A stretch of DNA of 64,000 bases, taken from the NCBI GenBank assembly GCA_025331445.1, contig JAIWNE010000022.1, forward strand, positions 186,001 to 250,000, written 5' to 3'. Numbering within the stretch: the first letter of the stretch is position 1; the number at the start of each line of letters is the position of its first letter. Made by a program: the position numbers and the translations under genes. The notes beneath the pieces are model-generated. The model had not been told where the DNA came from and made no database searches. It saw only the letters and a program-made list of their open reading frames with translations. Of the stretch, positions 45,410-56,571 are shown one piece after another. The DNA is from Blakeslea trispora. Lineage: Eukaryota; Mucoromycota; Mucoromycetes; Mucorales; Choanephoraceae.

Positions 45410-46636
45410 ATGAGTGCAAGAGTAAGTCAATCCTGAGACACATACACGCATACAAATAATGAACAAGTAATGACCCTTTTTTTCCCCCTTTAAAAAATCA
45501 TACTCTCTCTCTCTCTCTCTCTTACTTTTAGAATAAGACAGTCAATAATAACAACAGTTGGGATCTCGATGCCATGTTGGCTCAAGAGATTCAAGACCTC
45601 AATAAAGACTCAGCAGAAGACAGACGAGTCAAGGAAGCAGTGATTGTATCCAAACCGGATCCTAACCGTATCAATGGTCAGCTATCCGAAGACAGCAGCA
45701 GCGATGACTCAGATTATGAAGATGACCTGGCCATTCGTGATCCTGAACTGTTTAAAATAACCGAAAGTAACCGACAGATTCATGTGGACACGCATTCACC
45801 CAAAGACAAATTAAGTCGCCGACCCGCCGAACTTGTCTTTTCAGATCCTCCTCTTCTTGTCTCACGTGATGATTTCATTCATGTCAGCTTTCATTATGGT
45901 CTCACTCAAGACAGTTCTACAAAGTCCAAGCCAAAACGATACATGCTGATGTGCGATTTTGGTGAAGAGAGTATGTATGCCCTTCAATGGGCTATTGGTA
46001 CCTTGTTAAGGAATGGAGATGAAGTGCATGTAGCCAGTGTGGTCAATTTAGATGAAGAAATCGAGGATATGGATCAGAGCGAGAAATACAGTCTGTGGGC
46101 TGAACTGGATCGTCATTCAAAGACCATGATTTCTCGAGTCAAGACAATTATGGTAGACATGCTGTTGTTTAATATTAAGATTGATATCTATTCATTGGCT
46201 GGCAAGACAAGAGAATCTCTTTTAAATCTGGTAAGATCTATTCGTGTTTAACATCCATCTTTTACTTACCAGAGGAAGGGATAGATTTATGAGACACCTC
46301 AATTAACAATGGTTGTATGTGGTTCAAGAGAGAAAAGTGCACTTAGAGGGTAATGAAAGAAAAGAAAAAAAAAGGGGAATGAGTTGAAAAGAACAAGAAA
46401 GACTGATGATGATTACAAGTATGATTATGGGTAGTGTCTCTACCTTTCTAGTGCATAATTCACCTGTGCCTGTCTCTGTTGTACGCCCTCAAAAGAAGGA
46501 AAGATCAAAAAAGCACAAGAAAAAGACAGCAGCACAGAAACTGAGTCAGAGTGTGATGAATGGGCATCTCAAGGTAGATGAAGCAGAAGAGAAATCACTC
46601 AGCCTAAACAGTTATGATGGTTCTATCTCTTTATAA
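45410..46636 (+). CDS. Universal stress protein (USP) domain protein
   Basis: Four exons (45410-45421, 45532-46230, 46285-46349, 46420-46636) give 330 residues; the first coding exon is only four codons (M-S-A-R). The N-terminal ~115 residues are acidic and disordered (SEDSSSDDSDYEDDLAIRDP). A USP alpha/beta domain follows (about 135-285). KPKRYMLMCDFGEESMYALQ is strand 1 and helix 1, LLRNGDEVHVASVVNLDEE is strand 2, and LTMVVCGSREKSALRG leads to GSVSTFLVHNSPVPVSVVRP, the USP phosphate-loop and last strand. A Lys-rich tail (KKERSKKHKKKTAA) ends the protein. USP domains bind ATP/AMP in stress responses; the role here is unknown. It is convergent with the RING gene, stops six bases apart. Confidence 0.9.
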
Positions 46637-46642
46637 TCTTTC

Positions 46643-47550
46643 TTATGCAAATATAATGGCAATCATCAATAAACTTAACAGCATAATCACTAATCTTGAC
46701 ATGAATGCACCTTGAGGTGTTTGTTGACCTGGATTGGATGCCATATTCTAATGATGGTAGATGAGACGAATTTTGTTTTTATGTGCATAGTGATTGACTT
46801 ACAAATGTCACCATCGGAAAGAACCCAAAACCAGCCGAGATAGAGACACCATTCCGATTGAATGTGTTGTGTCCGAAAGGTTGTCCAAAGAATGAAGTCG
46901 CAGGTCGGTTTGGATCACGTAAAGGAGGGGGTCTTTGACCTGCTGGACGAGTGGGTATAGAAGGATCATTTCTGCAAGAAATAAAAATAAAAAAAAGTTA
47001 CATGTTGATTTTTTCTTTTTTTTATTTTAGTCTTGTTGTGCTTACCTTGGATCTTTCTCTTCTTTACCACGACCATAAATAGGAATCACTTTATCCTTAC
47101 CACAGCCTGCTTTACATACTGGACAAGTAGGATTTCTTGCTTGAGCATTTAACCATTGGGCTAAACAAGACCAACTATTTTTTTTTTATTTTAAACAGTA
47201 AATGATAGTTTATCTTTATTTTCTATAGATTTTCAACTTACCAAAATAAATGACCACATAAAGTAATAACAGGATGAACAGCTGTATCAAAACTAAGCTC
47301 AAATAAAACAAGTTGGTAATGAAGTTGTAAATAATAAAGCCAATCAAGTGTACCAAATATTGCATTCATAGAATCCACCTCCATTAGTTTCATCTACTAT
47401 AGTTGTAGTTGTGGCCTGTTCTGTGGTTGTCTGTTTATTGGCGACATTGCGTTGCCTTAATTCACTTGTTGTATAGCTAAATGTCTGTCTTGTGCTTTCG
47501 GTTGGTATATCTGCTTCTACTGTAGTCCTGAAAGACTGTTCTGAAGACAT
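46643..47550 (-). CDS. RNF5/RNF185-type membrane RING E3 ubiquitin ligase
   Basis: Five exons on the minus strand (first 47550-47354, last ending 46643) join in phase to roughly 215 residues. A Thr-rich N-terminus leads to GGGFYECNICFDTAVHPVIT, then LCGHLFCWSCLAQWL and NPTCPVCKAGCGKDKVIPIY, then GRG. That is a complete C3HC4 RING with the exact family spacing and the trailing VIPIYGRG seen in RNF5/RNF185. A Pro-rich linker and SAGFGFFPMV follow. A C-terminal membrane anchor (LVIMLLSLLMIAIIFA) ends the protein. Family members sit in the ER membrane and ubiquitinate ERAD substrates. The Cys/His ligands all appear intact. Confidence 0.9.
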
Positions 47551-47959
47551 GCTGAATAAGAAAAATAAAAACAAAAATAAAAAAAATAAAAGCAACAATA
47601 ATGATGTACACTGGGTGGAAAGAAAAAAAAAGTCAGCTTAAACAAGCGCGCGCATAAATATTTTTTTTTGTGTGAGAATAAGCTTTTCTTGCTGTGTTAA
47701 AGAATACAATTCATTTCAAGCAAAATATAAGAACAGAAGAGTAGGTAGGCGCACCTATAGATACGCACCCATATAGATATATATATGCGCATATTGACAC
47801 ACATGGAAGCATGATAAATGTAAGGTAGAAAATGGGAATTAGAAAAAAAAAGAATCACTAGCCAATCAGATGTCTCTTTATGCAGAGTAACTTGATGAGC
47901 GGATAAATAAATAAAATTTTGATTTTTTTTATTAAAGGTACCTTTTTGTTTCATTTATC
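47551..47959. promoter_or_regulatory. Divergent promoter between RING gene and unknown gene
   Basis: 409 bp separating two divergent starts. AT-rich, with A/T-run repeats at 47560-47590, an alternating purine-pyrimidine patch (GCGCGCGC near 47646) and an ATATAT cluster at 47770-47785. No coding evidence. Confidence 0.45.
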
Positions 47960-48915
47960 ATGTCGACATCTGATTTCTGTAATGAAAGCTCATCTTCAAA
48001 CTTGATGACAAGTAATGTACACACTTTCTCGACACTTAAAAAAAGAGAGCCAGACTTGAACTAATAAGAAAAGAGTTAGGCCTCATTCAGGACCTTTTCT
48101 CGTACAATACTATCAAACGGAAAAGAGTGTTTGAATACTACTTTTTCAGCAATGCCACCTTAACTTCGCCTGTCATGAGCACAGAGGGTGTTGATAACAT
48201 TCAACAGTAAGTACAAGTAAATGAGTTTATCCTCAAAAGGAAGACAACTAACTTTTTCCCTCCTTTTTATGTCTTTCTAGTGTTTATACAGTTTGGCAAA
48301 CATTAAATCGAAAACCACCTTCTATTGACAATATTGTGTTTGATGGGTAAAAGAGAAAGAGTTTCGAGAATGTAGACATGAGACTAAACTAGAACGATAT
48401 CTAGAACAACAGCAGTCATACACTTGACACACCATTTATCTCCTACTGTTTTACCCAGTTTTATTCAGTTACAAGTACCTGCCATTACCACCCTTCGATT
48501 CCGAGAAACAGAATGTGATAGTGGATTATTAAAGATCTATCGACAAGAAGACAGTTGGACATTAGAGGGTAATTACGAGGCATGAAGGCGACTCGGGGGA
48601 GGAAATAGATGAAATATAACATACCTATATATTTTCTTTTTCTTTTTAAAAAACAAAGGTTTATTACAATCAGTGCCATTAGTATCTTATTGGTATGATC
48701 ATATATTACGTATGTTAATGGGTAAGATATTATCAGCAGCAGGTGATATTGTAGATTCTGCCATCAGTCATGCTCAAAAAATGTCTATGCAAGGAAGAGA
48801 GATTCAACAGTTTGGACAAGAATTGGCTATTGAAAACATGGAAAGATTGGAAGAATACCGAGTCGATCTAGAGACACATTATCTTGAAGGATTAAAAGGA
48901 TTGGAATCCAATTGA
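47960..48915 (+). CDS. Unidentified protein, exon structure partly uncertain
   Basis: A plus-strand gene with several exons. The start MSTSDFCNESSSSNLMT opens at 47960. Next comes LGLIQDLFSYNTIKRKRVFE with the following residues (about 48074-48206), then about 48282-48346 (SLATLNRKPPSIDNIVFDG), about 48462-48569 (FIQLQVPAITTLRFRE) and 48659-48915. The last three join in phase; the junction between the second and third does not join cleanly with the obvious donor, so one border is wrong or the allele is disrupted. The final exon is helical (GKILSAAGDIVDSAISHAQK, MERLEEYRVDLETHYLEGLK). No family recognised. It is convergent with the GH5 glucanase (40 bp between stops). Confidence 0.55.
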
Positions 48916-48955
48916 ATTTTATACACACATAATAATTACAATAAAATATATATAA

Positions 48956-50568
48956 CTAAGTAGCACATGCATATTTTCTTGTGTTCACATCTTTAGGTGC
49001 AAATCCTTGTTCCCATGCCAGCAAATAGTCCCAATGAGGATTCACATGATCTTCTGTCTTATAAGTCCAATAAAACCAACCAGTGGCAGACTCATAGGCA
49101 TCCATCTGTTTCTCCATAAACTTGAGCAAAAACAGTTTATAGTCATCTGTAAATTGATGCCAATCATCAACACCTTCACAGGTACAGGTAGGGCAGACAG
49201 GACCCATCGCTGTATCCAATGTACCATCATATCGAGCTCCTAAGCCAACACCATTCAGATATTTGGCACAATCATTGGTCGCAATCGAGAATTCACCTAC
49301 AAGCGTAGGGACAACCTTTTCAGTGGCATTAATCAAGTCATTTTTCCAAGAATTACAAGGGAATTCGGCTTGTTCCGTTCGAGGCATGGAGACAAGACCT
49401 TTATCAAAAATCAAATAGAGATGGGTTTCTATCATATATCATCAGTTTAACATGATTCTGTTGATTTCTTTTCCATTCTTTTTCCCTTACCCAAGATGGT
49501 CTTTTCTCTTTTGATACTAAAGAAATCATTCCAAGTCTTGAGTGGATAGAAACCATCATGATAGGTCAAATAAGGTCCCTTGTTGTCCCCCAACATCTTT
49601 CGGATAGCATTATAACTCTCATCATACCATCCCTTCACTTTCTCTTCAGGAATCTTCATCATGGCAGGCTCATTCAACACACCAAACAGAGGCACCACAT
49701 TAGACCATTCAGGTTGACTGAAAAATTGAATCATCTTACTGGTAATAGCCAACGTCTTGTCTGCATTTTCTTGACCATGAGTACCATTCAAGAACCCTAC
49801 TGAGCCTTCTTTGCCTGAATGGTTCCAGCCATTTTGAGAGCCTGGCGCCGTATGAAGCTCAACCATGACCCGAAGACCATACTTACGAGCCCATTGAATA
49901 CCCTTCAAGAGGTACTCCCAGGACACATGAGCCACAAACGGTTCTCCTTCAATGGCCTCTACAGCCCAATGACCTGTAGGGATACGGACATGATTGAAGC
50001 CCATATCGGCAATCTTTTTGAAATCAGATTCTGTAACAAATGTCTTATAGTGATGGGTTAATTGACGCTTGGCTTCTTCGGGACCTAAAGCTTCACAAAG
50101 ATGCCATTCATCAATCACACGAGGGCTTTCTTTTCCAGGCATGGGTTGTTCAAATATCTTGGGTGTGATGAAAGGTTCTAGCACAAGCCATCCACCTAGA
50201 TTGATGCCTCGAATAGGATCTTTTGTATAGCGAAAGGATTCGTTTAAGGGAGGGGTGAATGGATTGGGTCGAGCCGAGTCATCAAAGGGGTTAGGTTGAT
50301 GCGAGATAGGTGAGGTAGGGGAGGGATGTTGAGGGCGTGTGGATGGATCTCTCGAGACAAGGCCAGTCAGGACAATGGGTACAATGATGATGGTCAACAG
50401 AACAAGGACGGCCAGAGTCACCACCAGAGCAACTCGTGTCTTGTTCTTTTTGAATCTTTCCCAAGCACTTTCCTGATTGTCCTCTAGGATTTCATTGGTT
50501 TTGTAATGTTTTATGCTGTTTTCTTGGGAAGAGAGTGATCTGGAAGAAGTTGTTTCTGCTTGATTCAT
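48956..50568 (-). CDS. Membrane-anchored GH5 exo-beta-1,3-glucanase
   Basis: Cell-wall glucan hydrolase. Two exons (50568-49491, 49428-48956) give 516 residues. A short cytosolic N-terminus is followed by one membrane span (about 46-70, VALVVTLAVLVLLTIIIVPI), making a type II membrane protein, and a Pro-rich stalk. The GH5 catalytic domain starts at IRGINLGGWLVLEPFITPKI. It contains FNHVRIPTGHWAVE, VELHTAPGSQNGWNHSG, the acid/base in GVLNEPAMM (Glu300), YHDGFYP, and the nucleophile in TLVGEFSIATNDCAKYLNGV. The end, GWFYWTYKTEDHVNPHWDY, completes the barrel. The layout matches the ExgD-like subgroup of fungal exo-1,3-glucanases. A CTCEG cysteine cluster near the C-terminus may form disulfides. 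Confidence 0.93.
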
Positions 50569-51310
50569 ATAGTATTTGACTTCTGGATTAATTTCTCTGT
50601 GATCTATGTATTAAATAACAGCAGAGGAAATATAATTTAAATGATTTCATCTTACAACATAAAGAATTTCACTTACTTTGCATTTTCTTTTAAAAAGAAG
50701 AAAACAAAATCCTTTTTCTCTATTTGCTTTATTGCTTATGTTTAGAGTACAAATAAGAAAGAAAGAAAAAAAAAAGAGAGAGTTTCAATTATGTTGTAAA
50801 GTTCTTTAAAAGGAGAATCATTTCATAATATTTGACCGATTGTTTGTTACTTCAATGACTGAAATGGTTTAGATGAGTTTCTGTCTATCATTTTTTTTTA
50901 ATGGCTCTCTCTGACTTTGTTCTTTTGTTTAAGATGTGTGTCCGTGCACTCTCTTTTTTTTTCATGTTTTTTTTTGTATCGAAATACATGTGTTTTCGAA
51001 GAAAATCAGTATGTTTAGTATAAACTGAATTAAAAATATAATTTGTAATTCTGACTGGATTCTTTAATACATTTAAGAAAGTATAAAATCCCTCTCATCT
51101 TTGATGCATTGAAATCAATAGCAAGTGATTAAAATGAGTGAATTAATTTTTTTTGTTTGATTTTGATCGGTTCATTTTCGTTGAAACTCTTTGAAGCTAG
51201 AACTTATTTTCTACGCGTCATTTTATTGATGAAATGATCGACACAAGAAACAAGCCAATAGAAATCTTGAGACTTTATTTGATTTCAAGCCAATCATAAA
51301 GAGATTCATT
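50569..51310. other. Intergenic, glucanase promoter and MSH5 3' side
   Basis: 742 bp of AT-rich sequence with poly-T runs and no frame of interest. Confidence 0.5.
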
Positions 51311-54300
51311 CTATGCGCCCATCAACTTTTGTATAGTTTGAATAAGTTCAATTGGATCCAGTTCATTAATATCAGTCTCTAGAAACTGTTTTTGGAGAAT
51401 CTCGAGCTGTTTAAAGATAGCTTTGCTTTCATGATCCAATCGATCCACTGCTTTGCCTTTGACTAACGTGTTTGAGAATTCAATAGCTAAGATAAGGAAA
51501 ATGATCAGTCAAGAAGATAGAATGGCCATGTATCTAAGCCTGTTTACCTCTTTGAATGGTATGAGATGGTAAGCCTGCAATAGTTGCACACCATGTACCA
51601 TAAGATGAACAGTATCCGTTACCCGGTATAATTTCGTAAAGAAAGACAACTTCGTCTCCAACATCTCCATCTGATCCATCTTTGATAGGTTGACTCAACA
51701 CTTTTGTCTGGGATAAAGTGATGCCATCCGTCATGGAAAGTAAGTCTTTTGTGATCAAATCTATCAAGAAACAAGAATAAGTGAAATGGACCTTAGATGC
51801 ACAAAAGAAATACTTGCCATGAAAATGAGTGCTAGCAACAATTTTTGGACATTTTGTTTCTCGAGATAGAAAGTATCCAATGACAGCACAGAACAAAGCA
51901 GCACCATCAGAGCAATCTGTCCCCTTTTTCGCGAAAAAAAAAGAGAATGTAAGTACTCATTGCATAACTGCTTGAGTTTTGTTCTTTCTTTAGTTTACTC
52001 TTCCAAATTCATCAATGATAACTAGACTATGACTGGTTGCATTATACAGAGCACGGTTCAATTGTTGGAGATCATAACCAAATGCACTTTGAGGCTATGA
52101 TAAGGAAAAGAGTGAATCAGAGGGAGAAACAGACATAGGAGCTTCTTTTGTGTGGATTGGTTACTTTGGCTACTGTTTCTGATGTTTGAATTCGTGTAAA
52201 CAACTTGTCAACAATACCTATCATTGCACTTTCAGCAGGAACAAAGCTTTTTTTTTTAAAAAAAAAAGTGTCAGTCTGATGCCTCTTGCTTTTTAATATT
52301 TCAATATAACATTTACCTTCCTATATGTGCCATATAGACAATCAAGGCGATTTGTTTCAAATAAACACTTTTTCCAGAGAAATTGGCTCCAGTCACTATT
52401 TGTACACTATTAACTCTGTCTGATAGTATGGAGTCTTGCTGTAGACTTAAACTCTGCGCTTGATTTGAATGATAAAAATCAAATAATTTTCCGCCTCGTT
52501 TTTCGCTGAATCCTCTGCCTCCCTCTAGATGTGTATCGTTTGGAATAAATACATTCATACATAGCTCTTGTAATGGATGTCTTTTACAAATGAGTATGTA
52601 TAGGCTATCATTTTCTCTCTATCTTTTCTTTACCTTCCTTTGGTTATTTTTAGAGTAGTGTTGGTTGTCATGATAGGCTCTGTATAGTTGAATTTTAAGG
52701 CTACAAGCGTCAAAGAGAGAATACTAATATAGAGATGAGTTGCCTTTTTAAAGATCTCATGTCGCAAAAGGATATCTACCAATCGAGTTCAGACAACACC
52801 TTTGATATATAAATGAAGTCATTTGTATGTTCAAGGACTTTCTCTGATAAAGCTTGAAGGATTTCAATTTCTTTATCAGTAATCATGGAGTGAATATCAC
52901 CTAAATGTTGGTCTAATTCTAAGCAAAGAAAGAGGTATACATTGATATCAAGGACTGTTCATTCTCTTCTAACAGTTTTCAAGTACCCTTTGTTCTATCA
53001 TTTTTATAATAAAGATTGTCTGATGTAGTAAACTTCATCAAATTCAATGAGCTGTTCTCAATAGAAATTAAAAGCAAATAACTCTTCTCTACCTGCAATT
53101 GAAATCCTGCTAGATATCTCTGGTGCTGTTCTGTATCAACACTGCTATCATCCTCAACGCTTTTACCCGTGACATTTGAAGAGTAATGATGAAAATGATA
53201 TTTGGGCAAGGTAATCAGATAACCCAGTTGAGGGAAATAAACCACATTTAAAGCTTCACCTAAACTATCAGGCAGCATGGTGCTAATCTCTTGAGAGACT
53301 TGAAGCTACAGTTTCTTTCTTCTTTAGCGATTTCTCTTTTTCTTTTCTTCCTTTTTTTCCTTACCAAATAATCATCCAAATTGTTGTATCTCTCCCTCAT
53401 TGTATCTAAATCCTATAATTGCCATAAACACTCTAAATAACTTCTGTCTCATTTCTTTCCTAAACGTCTTACAGCATCAATGCCCCCTTTTACAACAACA
53501 CGAGCTTCTTCTTTACTTGATTCAAAGTCGATCTACGAACAATGAATGAAATTGATATCCTCCTTTTTTCTTTAACTTACAATATCATTGATCTGTGCTC
53601 CAACCCCCTGCATGGATGTATTATTTAATTCTTTGAAGCATTGAATAAGAGAAAGTTGAGATGTGTTGCTCTGATCTATATGTTGCATACTATGAATTAT
53701 TTTGATAGAAAAATAGGCAAACTTTTGTTCTCTTTTTAGTAAATGCTCTGTTTCTTTTAATAAAAGATAGCTCACTTTCAATATGTATTGCCAATCAGCA
53801 CAAGTTGCTCTTGATTGCTTTATCTTTGACAATAAACGATGTATGTTTTTGATATGCTTAAGGTAAGAACTTAGCTCAGCAAGTTGTTCACGAGCAACCT
53901 TTTGAGTAAAAAATCGAATGGTTTGATGGCGGTCACTCAATATTTTCTGGTTCTGTAATGGATGAGCTACCCATTGTCTTAATAGCTGCTTTCCTAGAAC
54001 ACTCTTTGTCTTGTCTAACAGACCTACACCAAGATAAGTATAAGAGACCACGTGATACTGGTTTGTTACTTTACCAAACAATGAGATGGCCTCTTTTTGA
54101 GTTGAGCTTAAATCGGCTTCAAGATCAAATATGCATAATGCCCTATTGTTTGTTTAAAAAAGAAAGTCAATGAAGGAAAACAAGTGAAATAGACAAACCA
54201 ACTTTAAAGTGTCAGAAGTAATATGTACGTAGTCTTGACTAAAGAAAATAATGAGTCTAATAAAGGTAATAAGAATTTAGTTTCTTTTGTACCAAGAAAA

Positions 54301-55083
54301 GACTTGAACAGAGATGGGTTGGACTGATAAATGATGCACTGTTTCAGCATTTTGATTTGATGCAGTCTCTGAATGACGTTGCACTTGTATATCTTGAAGG
54401 TATTTCAGTATGATACCAGCACACCCAATCTAAATCAAAAGATAATCAGTCAGTTTCTTCTTCTTCTTCTTCTTCTTCTTCTTCTTTTCTTACAGAAAAA
54501 TGACTGTTTTCTAGTTGAATCAGTCCTTCTAGTTGTAGATAGGCATGTGTCTTGCTGCCTTCTTCTGGGTCTCGTAAATAGACATTGTGATGTACAAGAG
54601 ATACTTGATCAGAATTGTTGTCAGACTTATCTAGTTGAATGTGACGAATAAACCAATTCAATAACATCATTCTGCCTTTCTCAAATGTCAAGTCTTTGTT
54701 GGGAACTATTTGAGTCTTGATGGAACCTCCTGAGGCGCATAAAGGGTTAGAATGGCTTGATGCAAACAATCAAATGCATATCTTCTATTTAGTAATAATA
54801 CATTACCATGATGGCTCTGAATCAAGTTTTGTAGTGAATCCATATTACTTTCAGATAACAATATTAATGTGGGAGAACATTGAGCAATCACTAAACAAGA
54901 AGGATTCAACACAATGGTTTTGCTATGCTGTTAAAAAAGAATAACTAGGGTACATATAGACACATGGTAGAACTGATCCGATTCATGAATATCCTCCATC
55001 AGGTAAAGCTCAAGGCTTTGGCTGCAATAATAGGCACATCCAAGTTTGTTACTACTCCATTTCAAGCACATAATGACTTCCAT
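51311..55083 (-). CDS. MSH5: MutS homologue MSH5 (meiotic crossover factor)
   Basis: MSH5 pairs with MSH4 to stabilise meiotic recombination intermediates; it does not repair mismatches. An intron-rich minus-strand gene from MEVIMCLKWSSNKLGCAYYC (ATG at 55083) to KLMGA and a TAG at 51311. Recognisable parts include the connector/core segment with KTKSVLGKQLLRQWVAHPLQ, the clamp and lever helices, and the ATPase. The ATPase has the Walker A motif IVTGANFSGKSVYLKQIALI, SFVPAESAMIGIVDKLFTRI, the Q-loop-adjacent SAFGYDLQQLNRALYNATSH, Walker B SLVIIDEFGR, and the signature ASTHFH. The C-terminal GYCSSYGTWCATIAGLP replaces the usual SYG-AKLAGLP motif. No MutS N-terminal mismatch-binding domain is seen, as expected for MSH4/5. 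One intron uses a GC donor (see findings). A CTT microsatellite lies in another intron (54458-54487). Exact exon borders were only partly resolved. Confidence 0.9.
54458..54487. repeat. CTT microsatellite in an MSH5 intron
   Basis: About ten TTC/CTT units immediately before the TTACAG (plus strand) near the exon border. Confidence 0.9.
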
Positions 55084-55816
55084 CTTTGATAATCAAGAAT
55101 GAAAGAAACAAAAAAAAAGAAAAAAAAAATAGTGTTGCCAAACCAATCAACTATGCACTCATAAATTGAGAGTGGATTGATCAGTGTTTTTCTTTTAACC
55201 TTTATTTACTGGTTCTTTTGATTAGCCGAAAATAGCTCCCTAAGTGCATTTACCTTATAATCTATAGAAAATTCATTAATAAGAAATCCAATCTACTTAC
55301 TTACAAAATTGCTAACAAAATGGTTGCAAGCTACCTGAAAATTCTCTCCATCGATTAAAGACCATTCAATTAGTTAACTAAAAATGAACTTCTTTCTTTG
55401 ATTCGGTAGTGCACTCATTATCATTGTTGGCACTATCATGATGTACGCTTGCTATCAATCCCTGTTTTTTTTAAGAAAAAACAAAAAACAAAATTAAGAA
55501 CAGCACCAGTTGAGACGTGAGAGCATTGCTTTTTCTAAAGCATTCAGTTAAATCGATACACACTCTCTCTGCCTACTTGACACAAGTGTATATGTTGACT
55601 TTTTCTCATGTTCAGAATCAATTTCGAGGGTCTTGTCAAGTCTTTTTTTTTTTTCAAATACAAGAGCACAGAAAGTCTCCAGAATTGTAAATCGCATTTC
55701 AAACTATAGCTGGCACTATTGCTTAGTGTAATTGACTCTTGTCATCAACTACAAAAGACTTGTAAGGATAGACGGACTATCAGAAGCGATGTTCTTTAAG
55801 TTCAACATATACAGTG

Positions 55817-55995
55817 TCATTCACCAGAACGGTTAATTCGATAGAAGCTCTTTGCGACGAGAAACGAACCTGCTATGTTTGTGTAGTAAAGTAAAGCGTC
55901 TGCTCTTTTCTGTTGAGACTAAAAAAAAGTTAAGGTGAGTTCCTTTAGAAGAAGAGAAAAAGTAGAGACGGAGTTTACACGCATTGACCAGCCAT
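55817..55995 (-). CDS. Candidate 38-residue microprotein gene
   Basis: On the minus strand, ATG at 55995 opens exon 1 (55995-55981, M-A-G-Q-C). A 62-bp GT-AG intron with a T-rich acceptor follows, then exon 2 (55918-55817). The predicted protein reads MAGQCSQQKRADALLYYTNI, then AGSFLVAKSFYRINRSGE and a stop. It has a hydrophobic central stretch that could be membrane-embedded. The long GA/CT tract sits about 125 bp upstream of the start, a promoter-like position. No family recognised; the case rests on the intron and the clean joined frame. Confidence 0.45.
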
Positions 55996-56116
55996 CTTAA
56001 TGGTTGGACAAGTGTCATGATAATCAATGCTGTTTTGAAAAGGAGTTTGTGAGTCAAAAAAAATCAAATAGAGAAGTATATTGTACTTCTTTGCTTTCTT
56101 TCCTCTTCTTTTCTTG

Positions 56117-56229
<113 letters not shown>

Positions 56230-56422
56230 TTTCTTTTGTTCAAAAGATAACAGGGGGGTTAGAAGAGAAGTCATTGTTTGGGAACACAAGAAAAAGCCAG
56301 TCTCAAAGGATCGGCAGAAAAAAAATTCAGCAGTCCAAACCAACATGTGATCCAGTGCTGTCAAAAAGATATAAAAAGGCTTCGTTTTCCGCCTTTTTTC
56401 TTCTTTTTTTCTTTATCCATTT

Positions 56423-56571
56423 AAGATGAACGGGATGGTCGTTCTCTATAGGCATGTGTCATGACACCTCTGCTGAGTTTGTTGGGCTAAGGGGACAAGA
56501 TGAACGGGATGTGCGTTCTCTATAGGCATGTTAATAATACCTCTGCTGAATCTGTTGGGGTTAGGGGAGAA
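56423..56571 (+). repeat. Two tandem copies of a ~74-bp unit
   Basis: Copy 1 (56423-56496) and copy 2 (56497-56571) share AAGATGAACGGGATG, CGTTCTCTATAGGCATGT, ACCTCTGCTGA and TGTTGGG followed by AGGGGA, with a diverged centre. GC content is higher than the surroundings. Followed by GAAGGGGGCACTTGGTGCCC, which holds a short palindrome. Confidence 0.9.

Noticed and set aside
48074..48346. Joining the second and third exons of the 47960-48915 gene at the GTAAGT donor (48207) and TAG acceptor (48281)
   Set aside because: The joined frame meets a TAA at once, so I report the structure as uncertain rather than forcing it.
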